Origin: an uncultured Aquimonas sp.
GTDB taxonomy: Bacteria > Pseudomonadota > Gammaproteobacteria > Xanthomonadales > Xanthomonadaceae
Reading direction: 5' to 3'
Assembly: GCF_937888285.1 (NCBI RefSeq)
Contig: NZ_CALART010000108.1
Span: 1 to 20,095, forward strand
DNA: 20,095 bases
This document shows positions 6,397 through 14,103 of this stretch, one piece after another. The position numbers and the translations under genes are program-made. Position 1 is the stretch's first letter, and the number at the start of each line of letters is the position of its first letter. Under the pieces are notes generated by a model. That model saw nothing but the letters and a program-made list of their open reading frames with translations. It was not told the DNA's origin and did no database searches.

Positions 6397-7635
6397 TCAG
6401 CGGCTCGTCTTGCGGCTGACGCGGTCGCCGTCCTGCAGGGTCTCCGGCGGCGACAGCACGAGGGTCTCGCCGCCGCTCAGGCCCGCCAGCACGCGGCGCT
6501 CGCCGTTGGCGGCCTCGCCCAGCTGCAGCTCGACACGGCGCACGGTGTCGTCCTCGCCGAGCACGAAGGCGTGGCCCGCAGAGCCTTCGCCTGCGACCAC
6601 CGCGCGTTCGGGCACCAGCGCGCCGCTGGGCGGCGCGGCGTTCGGGTCGGGACGCTCTTCGAGGAAGCTCACCCGCACGCCCATGTCGGGCACGATGCGC
6701 GGATCGCGGCTGTCCAGCGCGATGCGCACCTTGACCGTGGCCTTGCTGCGGTCGGCGGCCGGCACGATGGCGATCACGCTGCCGGGGATCTTCCAGTCCG
6801 GGTAGGCGTTCAGCACGGCGTCCACCGGCATGCCGGGCTGGACGCGGCCGATATAGGCCTCGTTGACGTCGACGTTCACTTCCAGCGAGTCCATGTCGAC
6901 CACGGTGCCGATGCCGGTGCGGGTGAAGCCGCCGCCGGCCGACAGCGGCGAGACCATCTCGCCGGGCTGCGCGGCCTTGGCGATGATGACGCCGCTGAAC
7001 GGTGCGCGCACTTCGGTGTTGGCGAGGTTGAGTTCAGCCACCGCGACCTGTTCGGCGGCGACTTCGGTCGCGCGCTGCAGCGAGGCCAGGCGCGCGGCGC
7101 GCGCATCGCGATCGCTCTGCGCCTGTTCCAGCGCGGCATCCGAGGTGAGCTTGCGCGCGGCCAGCTCCTGCTGGCGCTTGAGCGTGCTTTCGGCCAGCGC
7201 CAGCAGCGAACGCGCCTCGGCCAGCTGCGACTGGCTCGACGCCAGCTGGGCGCGGGCCAGTTCGAGCTGGGCGGCGGCGTCGATCGGGTCGAGCCGCGCC
7301 ATCAGCTCGCCCTCGCTGACGCGCTGGCCTTCCTCGATCAGCACCTCCAGCACGCGGCCGGTGACCTTGGACGAGACCGTAGCGATGCGCCGCGCGGTGA
7401 CGAAGCCCGAGGCATCGAGCAGCGAGGTTGGGCCGGCCTCGGCGGCGCTGCGCGCGCTGCCGGTCTCGACTTCGATCGGGCGCATCGCGCGCAAGGCAAA
7501 GAAGCCGATCGTGAGCACGACCAGCGCCAGAAGCCAGATCGGCAGGCGGCGCTTGCGCTTGCCGCGCCCCCCCTCACCGCGCGGGATGCGCAGGGCTTCC
7601 AGCAGGGCATCGGAGCGTTGGGCGTCCTGGCTCAT
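6397..7635 (-). CDS. Periplasmic adaptor (membrane fusion protein, HlyD/MacA-like)
   Basis: This 412-residue adaptor bridges an inner-membrane transporter to an outer-membrane channel or the periplasm. A basic N-tail (GKRKRR) precedes one membrane helix at about 31-48. The barrel-sandwich lipoyl half (TGRVLEVLIEEGQRVSEGELMARLD, 92-116) then leads into a long alpha-helical hairpin (about 118-205, Ala/Gln/Leu-rich heptads). The second lipoyl half is VRAPFSGVIIAKAAQPGEMV (209-228), followed by beta-barrel and membrane-proximal domains. The ATG at 7635 puts the helix near the terminus as expected; the frame stays open 31 codons upstream without features. It is followed after 5 bp by the ABC ATPase, and the M17 aminopeptidase lies 103 bp upstream on the same strand. 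MacA-like use with an ABC transporter is inferred from that partner. Confidence 0.92.
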   Translation of the reverse strand: MSQDAQRSDALLEALRIPRGEGGRGKRKRRLPIWLLALVVLTIGFFALRAMRPIEVETGSARSAAEAGPTSLLDASGFVTARRIATVSSKVTGRVLEVLIEEGQRVSEGELMARLDPIDAAAQLELARAQLASSQSQLAEARSLLALAESTLKRQQELAARKLTSDAALEQAQSDRDARAARLASLQRATEVAAEQVAVAELNLANTEVRAPFSGVIIAKAAQPGEMVSPLSAGGGFTRTGIGTVVDMDSLEVNVDVNEAYIGRVQPGMPVDAVLNAYPDWKIPGSVIAIVPAADRSKATVKVRIALDSRDPRIVPDMGVRVSFLEERPDPNAAPPSGALVPERAVVAGEGSAGHAFVLGEDDTVRRVELQLGEAANGERRVLAGLSGGETLVLSPPETLQDGDRVSRKTSR

Positions 7636-7738
7636 GGGGTGGGTCCGTTCGGGCAGCGGGTGGGAATTGGCAGGTGCCAGTGTGAGGCATCGGTCAGGCG
7701 GCGCGCAGGCTGCGCCGCATGCCGCCAAGCGGATGTGT

Positions 7739-9121
7739 TCAACGGCGGTAGCGCTGCTCCAGGAAGGTCCAGGCCGCGCGCAGGCCCTGCGCCTCGCCGC
7801 CGGCCGGTCGGCCCGGGCGGTCGCTGTCGTTCCAGCTGTAGACGTCGACGTGGGTCCAGGCCTGCTCGGCGGCGACGAAGCGGTCGAGGTAGAGCGCTGC
7901 GGTGATGCAGCCGGCCATGCGAGAGGGGCCGGCGTTGGCGAAGTCGGCGATGCCGGACTTCAGATAGCTCATGTAGGGCCGCCACAGCGGCATGCGCCAG
8001 AGCGGATCGCTCTGCGCTTCGCCGGCGGCCAGGTAGTCGTTGGCGATGTCGTCGCGGTTGGCGAACAGGGCCGGCAGGTCGGGGCCGAGCGCGATGCGCG
8101 CGGCGCCGGTGAGCGTGGCGAAGTCCATGATCAGATCGGGCTTGCCCTCGCCCGCATAGGTCAGCGCGTCGCAGAGGATCACGCGGCCTTCGGCGTCGGT
8201 GTTGTCGATCTCCACCGACAGGCCGGCGCGGGTGGCGATGACCTCGCCCGGGCGGTAGGCATCGGCGGCAACGGCGTTCTCGACCGCCGGGATCAGCAGC
8301 TGCAGGCGCACCGGCAGCTGCTGCGCCATCACCAGCTGGGCCAGGGCCAGCGCGTGCGCAGCGCCGCCCATGTCCTTCTTCATGTTGCGCATGCCGTCGG
8401 CCGGCTTCAGGTCGAGGCCGCCGGTGTCGAAGCAGACGCCCTTGCCGACGATGGCGAGACGCGGATGGCTCACGTCGCCCCAGTTCAGTTCGATCAGGCG
8501 CGGCGCGCGGTGGCTGGCGCGGCCGACCGCATGGATGGCCGGGAAGCGCTCGCTGATCAGGGCCTCGCCGACGATGCTGCTGAACGCGGCGCCCTGCGCC
8601 TGCGCCAGGGTGCGCGCAGCCTGCTCCAGCTGCTCCGGGCCCATGTGCTCGGTCGGCGTGTTGATCAGGTCGCGGGTCAGCAGGCTGGCGCGCAGCAGGG
8701 CGACGGCTTCGGCCAGCGACGGGTCTTCAAGATCGATGGCGAGACGCGCGGCGCCGCGCGCCGGCTTGCGGTAGCGGTTGAACTGGTAGGCGCCCAAGCC
8801 CCAGCCGATCACTGCCGCCCCTCGCTCGATTTGCAGGCCGCGAGCATCCAGCGCATAGCTGCCCTCGGGCAGGCTTAGCGGCAGGCCGGCGAGCGCCCAG
8901 GGATCGTCGACGCGGGTGAGTCCGACCAGCACTGCCGCGAGCGCGCCAGTCGCATCGGGCACCGGCAGGTGGGCCCCCGGCTGGGCGCGGAAGCCCTGCG
9001 CCTGCGCCCAGCGCCGCGCGGGTTCACCTAGCGTGTCCAGCAGGTCGTCCAGCCCGGCTTCGCTGCACAGGATCAAGGGACAGGCGTGCGCGGCCTCGGC
9101 CGCGGAGGCAAAACCGTTCAT
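7739..9121 (-). CDS. Leucyl aminopeptidase family protein (peptidase M17)
   Basis: This is a cytoplasmic two-metal aminopeptidase that removes N-terminal residues from peptides, usually as a hexamer. With the ATG at 9121 it has 460 residues: a variable N-terminal domain, then the M17 catalytic domain from about 140. All core residues are visible: K227 in IVGKGVC, D232 in FDTGG, K239 in LDLKP, D250 in KKDMGGA, and D309, E311 and R313 in the signature NTDAEGR. A TTG ten codons upstream (9151) is an alternative start; neither has a clear Shine-Dalgarno. The active site looks intact. The interrupted small gene lies 114 bp upstream on the same strand and could once have shared its transcript; the MFP/ATPase pair follows. 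Assigning it to PepA or PepB subtype is not safe by eye. Confidence 0.94.
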   Translation of the reverse strand: MNGFASAAEAAHACPLILCSEAGLDDLLDTLGEPARRWAQAQGFRAQPGAHLPVPDATGALAAVLVGLTRVDDPWALAGLPLSLPEGSYALDARGLQIERGAAVIGWGLGAYQFNRYRKPARGAARLAIDLEDPSLAEAVALLRASLLTRDLINTPTEHMGPEQLEQAARTLAQAQGAAFSSIVGEALISERFPAIHAVGRASHRAPRLIELNWGDVSHPRLAIVGKGVCFDTGGLDLKPADGMRNMKKDMGGAAHALALAQLVMAQQLPVRLQLLIPAVENAVAADAYRPGEVIATRAGLSVEIDNTDAEGRVILCDALTYAGEGKPDLIMDFATLTGAARIALGPDLPALFANRDDIANDYLAAGEAQSDPLWRMPLWRPYMSYLKSGIADFANAGPSRMAGCITAALYLDRFVAAEQAWTHVDVYSWNDSDRPGRPAGGEAQGLRAAWTFLEQRYRR

Positions 9122-9315
9122 GCAGAGGTCCGCAGGGGGAGAGGCCGCCAATGCTAGCAGGCCACCTGTCTCGAACCGTCTGCGTGGTGTGCGGCCTGCG
9201 ACGTCCCGACGGTTCCGGCCGACGCGGCTTCCATCTCAGACGGACTGGCCCGCATCGAGCCTGCGGCCCGCCTCGGCGAACCAGGCCTGCACGCGCTGCA
9301 GATGCTCAGGGCCGT

Positions 9316-9471
9316 AGCAGCTTGTTGAAAAACGCCCTTCCCGGGCGTTTTTCTCGTCGGCGGTCCGGCGCAGGTCCGTACCGCCTCACGACGAATCACG
9401 CGCTTACGCGCTCGATTCGTCGCTCCGGCCATCCATGGCCGGCCCAGCAGGCTGTTTTTCAACAGCCTGCT
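9316..9471. mobile_element. 156-bp MITE-like hairpin element
   Basis: The ends form terminal inverted repeats: AGCAGCTTGTTGAAAAAC (9316-9333) matches the reverse complement of 9454-9471 at 16 of 18 positions. Inside are back-to-back inverted repeats: 9327-9353 (11-bp stem), 9359-9385 (6 bp), 9389-9422 (9 bp with an inner CGCG pair), 9425-9442 (8 bp) and 9444-9473 (11 bp). It encodes nothing. No target duplication is evident in the flanks. The size, ends and position inside a gene fit a non-autonomous element moved by a transposase encoded elsewhere; a REP-like repeat is the alternative. Confidence 0.68.
9327..9353. terminator. Bidirectional terminator-like hairpin inside the element
   Basis: GAAAAACGCCC (9327-9337) pairs perfectly with GGGCGTTTTTC (9343-9353) around a 5-nt loop. 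The GC stem carries an A-tract on one side and a T5 tract on the other, so it resembles an intrinsic terminator in both directions. It could stop transcription coming from the interrupted gene toward the aminopeptidase. Confidence 0.55.
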
Positions 9472-9639
9472 GGTGACGCAGGAACTGCGCAGTGCCGTGC
9501 TGCATGGGATCCGCCAGCGCCTGCAGCCGCTCGCGCACGTAAGGCGCGGTCAGCGGAACCCGGCAGATCACCTGGATGCAGTGCCGCCATTCCTCATCGC
9601 TGTTGGGGATCATCCCGCGCCTCGATTGTGGATAGAATC

Positions 9640-9660
9640 GAAACGTTATAACAACTTTAT
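9640..9660 (+). promoter_or_regulatory. Possible Zur operator half-site before the GTPase gene
   Basis: GAAACGTTATAAC at 9640-9652 matches the left half of the gammaproteobacterial Zur consensus (GAAATGTTATA) at 10 of 11 positions, in the only AT-rich patch of the area, just before the GTPase start. The right half (9653-9660 and beyond) is poor. Its core GTTATAAC is itself a palindrome. A weak TTGTGG (9626-9631) and TATAAC (9647-9652) pair overlaps it. Zinc control is plausible because COG0523 GTPases are often Zur-regulated, but the match is partial. Confidence 0.4.
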
Positions 9661-9670
9661 GGAGCCCGCC

Positions 9671-10945
<1,275 letters not shown>

Positions 10946-11017
10946 AACGCGCAGCATCGGACTGCGGACGGGTGCGCTTCACATCGAATGGCAACACGCA
11001 CCGTTTAGCCTGAGGCG

Positions 11018-12109
11018 ATGAACCTCGCCATCCGTCCCTCGACGACCCTACGCTCTGCGCTCGCTGCGCTGGTGCTGTGCCTCTGCTGCACCAGCGCGGC
11101 ACAGGATGTTCCGGGGCCTTCGGCGGAGGGGGCGGAGCCCGCGCGCGCGCTCGATACCATTGAAGTCATCGCCGAAGTGACCGGCCCCGGCCTCTGGGCC
11201 CTGCGTCGCGAGGGCCACGTGGTCTGGGTGCTGGGCGTGCAGTCGCCGCTGCCCAAGCGCTTCCGCTGGGAGTCGCCGGAGCTCGACGCGCGGCTGGCCG
11301 AGTCCAGCCTGCTGATCGCGCCGCCGGGTTTCGATCTGAAAGGCGTCAATCGCTTCAATGCGGTGTTCCTGCTGCCCAGCCTGATCCGCGCGCGCCGCGA
11401 TCCGGAGGGGCTGACTCTGGCGGAACGCGTGCCGCCTGAGCAGCACGCGCGCTGGCTGGCGCTCAAGGACAAGTACTTTCCGCGCAAGCGCGGCACCGAG
11501 AAGTGGCGGCCGCTGATTGCCGCGCTTGAGCTGTACAGCGAAGCGATGGAAGACGTCGGGCTGAGCTACCGCCGCCAGGTCTGGGACGCGGTCGAACGCA
11601 AGGCGCGGCGCCGGCGCATCGAGATCACCCGGCCCGAGCTGGTGATCGAAGCGGGTCGCCCGCGCGAGCTGATCCGCAGCTTCGCCGACAACACCCTGGA
11701 CGATCTCGAATGCTTCGCGCGCACCCTCGATCGCCTGGAGGCCGACCTCGCCGACATGGCCGAGCGCGCCGAGGCCTGGGCGGTGGGCGATGTCGCCGCG
11801 CTGCGCGAGCTGCCTTTTCGCGACCAGGCCCAGGCCTGTCGTGACGCCTTCCTCAAGGCCCAGTTCGCCGAAGACCGCGGGCTCGACGAGATCCCGCAGC
11901 GCCTGCGCGCGCTGTGGATCGAGTCGGTCGAGTCGGCCTTGGCCGAGCACCGCAGCAGCGTTGCCGTACTGGACATCGCCCTGCTGCTCGACCCCGAGCT
12001 CGGCATGTTCGGTGCCCTGCGCGCGCGCGGCATCGAGGTGGTCGAGCCGGATGCCGTGGACATGCTGGACGAAGCGCCAGCGGCTGAACTGTCGGCAACC
12101 TCGCGTTGA
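11018..12109 (+). CDS. Exported TraB/GumN-family protein, copy 1 (degenerate motif)
   Basis: The 363-residue product has an N-terminal signal peptide (hydrophobic 13-25, likely cut after SAA near residue 28) and a TraB/GumN-like body. The family hallmarks GLWALRREGHVVWVLG and LDARLAESSLLIAPP (89-103), then DDLECFARTLDRLE, AEAWAVGD and a C-terminal RSSVAVLDIALLLD block, can be aligned. In family members the first block normally ends GTxH and the last contains a GAGHL-like histidine; here they read GVQS (73-76) and LDIAL, so both histidines are missing. A protease or hydrolase activity is therefore unlikely to be conserved. It begins 72 bp after the GTPase gene and is followed after 87 bp by a paralogue. 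The family call rests on the overall pattern. Confidence 0.8.
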   Translation: MNLAIRPSTTLRSALAALVLCLCCTSAAQDVPGPSAEGAEPARALDTIEVIAEVTGPGLWALRREGHVVWVLGVQSPLPKRFRWESPELDARLAESSLLIAPPGFDLKGVNRFNAVFLLPSLIRARRDPEGLTLAERVPPEQHARWLALKDKYFPRKRGTEKWRPLIAALELYSEAMEDVGLSYRRQVWDAVERKARRRRIEITRPELVIEAGRPRELIRSFADNTLDDLECFARTLDRLEADLADMAERAEAWAVGDVAALRELPFRDQAQACRDAFLKAQFAEDRGLDEIPQRLRALWIESVESALAEHRSSVAVLDIALLLDPELGMFGALRARGIEVVEPDAVDMLDEAPAAELSATSR

Positions 12110-12196
12110 TTCGGCGGCGCGCTTAGCGAGGCGCTAACACGCGGCACGACGCGCTGGACGTAGAGTGCGCCGCCTTCACAGACGCGAGCGCCCTGC

Positions 12197-13279
12197 ATGC
12201 CAAGCCCTACCACCGTGTCCCGCGCCATGCTGCTCGCTGTCCTCACGCTCGCCCTGCCGCCTGCGCTGGTGCAGGCACAGTCCATCGAGGCGCCGGCGGC
12301 CGAGGCGAGGCAGATGGAAACGGTCGAAGTCGTCGCCCGCGTCAGCGGGCCCGGCCTGTGGGAGGTCCGCCACGGCGACAACGTGCTGTGGATCCTCGGC
12401 ACGCAGTCGCCGCTGCCGCGCCGCTTCGAATGGGTCTCCGACGAGGTCGATGCCCGTCTCGCCGAGTCCAGCCTGCTGATCGCGCCGCCGAGCGTGGAGT
12501 TTGGCGCCGGCATTGGACGATTCCGCGCCCTGACCCTGCTGCCCAGCCTGCTGCGGGCGCGCCGCAATCCCGATGAGCGCTCGCTGGAAGAGGTGGTCGG
12601 CCCGGAACTGTATGCGCGCTGGCAGCCGCTGAAGCAGCGCTATCTCGGGCGCGCTCGCAAGGTCGAGACCTGGCGGCCGCTGTTCGCGGCGATGGAGCTC
12701 TGGCAGGAGGCGATCGAGGACGCACGCATGACCGGCTCGGGCCCGGTCTGGCGGGCGGTGTCGAAGTCGGCGAAGAAGCTCAAGCTGCCGGTCGAGACGC
12801 CGCAGGTGGCGGTCGAGATCGCCGACCCCAGGGCCAGCATCCGCAGCTTCGCGCAGAGTCCGCTCGACGATCTGGAGTGCTTCAGCCGCACGCTGGAGCG
12901 GCTCGAAAGCGATATCGAAGCCATGCGCGAGCGCGCCGAGGCCTGGGCCGTAGGCGATCTGGACACCCTGCGAGCGCTGCCCTTCAGCGACCAGAACCGC
13001 GCCTGCCAGGACGCCTTCCTGTCGGCCAGCGTGGGTGAGAAGAACCGCATCGCCGACGTGCCCGAGCGCCTGCGCGACGCCTGGCTGGCCTCCGCCGACA
13101 AGGCGTTGGACGAGCATCGCTCCAGCGTCGCGGTGATCTCCATCGCCAGCCTGCTGGACCCTGAGAGCGGACTGATGCGCGGGCTGCAGGAGCGCGGCTA
13201 CGCGGTGAGGGCGCCAGGCGATCCGGAGGCCATCATTGAAGCGGGAGAAGGAGCCGCCGCGCACCCGCAGTCGCCTTGA
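12197..13279 (+). CDS. Exported TraB/GumN-family protein, copy 2 (degenerate motif)
   Basis: This is a tandem paralogue of the preceding gene: 360 residues, colinear throughout, and roughly half identical by eye. It has a signal peptide (hydrophobic 10-25, probable cut after VQA at residue 27). Shared blocks include GPGLWEVRHGDNVLWILGTQSPLPRRF, DARLAESSLLIAPP, DDLECFSRTLERLE, ERAEAWAVGD and EHRSSVAV. The expected GTxH reads GTQS (68-71) and the C-terminal block is ISIASLLD, so it lacks the same histidines as copy 1. The gap between the genes holds a small hairpin (TTAGCG-AGG-CGCTAA, 12123-12137). Shared loss of the same residues suggests that the change came before duplication and that both have a kept, different role. 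Function unknown. Confidence 0.8.
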   Translation: MPSPTTVSRAMLLAVLTLALPPALVQAQSIEAPAAEARQMETVEVVARVSGPGLWEVRHGDNVLWILGTQSPLPRRFEWVSDEVDARLAESSLLIAPPSVEFGAGIGRFRALTLLPSLLRARRNPDERSLEEVVGPELYARWQPLKQRYLGRARKVETWRPLFAAMELWQEAIEDARMTGSGPVWRAVSKSAKKLKLPVETPQVAVEIADPRASIRSFAQSPLDDLECFSRTLERLESDIEAMRERAEAWAVGDLDTLRALPFSDQNRACQDAFLSASVGEKNRIADVPERLRDAWLASADKALDEHRSSVAVISIASLLDPESGLMRGLQERGYAVRAPGDPEAIIEAGEGAAAHPQSP

Positions 13280-13372
13280 GTCGGCGCATCCAGCACTTGC
13301 GTGTTCGATCCGCGTGCGCGCCCTCCACGCCGCGTGGCAAGGCTGAATTCTTCAGCGTTGCCTCACCTGAGC

Positions 13373-14032
13373 TCACTTCGGCGCCGGTGCGGTGTTCGCC
13401 TCGGCCTGCAGCAGGGTCGGCGGATTGCCGCTGTTGCTGCGCCGGGCGATGAACACGACCCAGTAGTCGACGTGCTCGGTGTTGGGGTTGCGGGCATAGC
13501 CGACTGCGATCTCGTCCTGCTCGGCATAGAAGGGATGTTCGGCCAGCAGGTGGGTGCGGTGCGGTCGGGAGTCGAGGAAGGCCTGCAGGGCGTCGGCCGC
13601 GGTGGCATAGCCACCGGACACCGCTTCGACCTGGTTGTGGATGGACCCCGGATAGCTGCTTGGCAGCGTGTAGCCCGCCTGGCGCAGGCGCCGGTTGGGT
13701 GCCATCACGCCGTAGATGTGGCTGACTTGGCCGCGCGCTGCCATCTCCCTGGCCTTGGCGTCGGCAACGGCAGCGAGCACCGGGTGGCAGCGGAGCCGCA
13801 TGCGACGCTGAAGCGGATGAGTGCGGATCAGCTCGGCCAGCTGCTGCGCCTGCAGGCTGTGGCCGCAGGCCGACACCGGGTGGTCGGCGAAGTCACCGGG
13901 TGTTTGCAGCGCCGGCCGCGCGCGGAACTCGTGAGCATCGGTCGCGGCAGGCGCGGCACTGGCGCCCGCCTGCAGGGCGGGCAGGGCGAGCGACAGCAGC
14001 AGCGACAGGGTGCGCAGGCGGTTCTTACGCAT
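13373..14032 (-). CDS. Secreted CAP/SCP-domain protein
   Basis: The 219-residue product starts with a clear signal peptide (MRKNRLR, then a hydrophobic stretch 8-20, cut near SAA at about 27) and carries one CAP (SCP/PR1-like) domain at about 63-198. CAP residues visible are AREMAARGQVSH (H105), HNQVEA (E136), HRTHLL (H158, H161) and EIAVGYARN, then DYWVVFIA. Two cysteines (C56, C82) could form a disulfide. The tail is short and proline-rich. The ATG at 14032 is supported by GGAG seven bases upstream and by the signal peptide. The gene lies 71 bp downstream of isocitrate dehydrogenase on the same strand, and an inverted repeat sits in that gap. Bacterial CAP proteins have no single established role, so none is assigned. 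Confidence 0.88.
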   Translation of the reverse strand: MRKNRLRTLSLLLSLALPALQAGASAAPAATDAHEFRARPALQTPGDFADHPVSACGHSLQAQQLAELIRTHPLQRRMRLRCHPVLAAVADAKAREMAARGQVSHIYGVMAPNRRLRQAGYTLPSSYPGSIHNQVEAVSGGYATAADALQAFLDSRPHRTHLLAEHPFYAEQDEIAVGYARNPNTEHVDYWVVFIARRSNSGNPPTLLQAEANTAPAPK

Positions 14033-14048
14033 TGGCAGGCTCCGCAAC

Positions 14049-14063
14049 GGTTGTTGCACAACC
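14049..14063 (-). promoter_or_regulatory. Inverted repeat before the CAP-domain gene
   Basis: GGTTGT-TGC-ACAACC is a perfect 6-bp inverted repeat 17 bp before the start codon of the CAP-domain gene, in the gap after the dehydrogenase gene. It could be an operator or a small mRNA hairpin; no promoter boxes were clear. Confidence 0.3.
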
Positions 14064-14103
14064 CTACCCGCTCGTCCGGGCGAGGGGAAGCCGTGCGCTT
14101 TCG

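Larger units (their letters stand above)
9236..9613 (-). pseudogene. Small hypothetical gene interrupted by a MITE-like element
   Basis: The minus strand from the ATG at 9613 encodes about 48 residues that look like real protein (MIPNSDEEWRHC..., then RVPLTAPYVRERLQALADP, ending FLRHQ). The frame then enters the hairpin element at 9471, where a TAA at 9404-9406 stops it. On the far side, in the same frame, the sequence resumes as YGPEHLQRVQAWFAEAGRR and ends at a TGA (9236-9238). The restored protein would be about 75 residues. I do not recognise the family. The reading frame is the same on both sides because the insert is 156 bp, a multiple of three. The truncated product of 69 residues may still be made. 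It is divergent from the GTPase gene and upstream of the aminopeptidase. Confidence 0.7.

Noticed and set aside
9154..9462. 102-codon minus-strand ORF through the hairpin element
   Set aside because: It uses a different frame from the two protein-like segments, starts inside the element and shows no family pattern.
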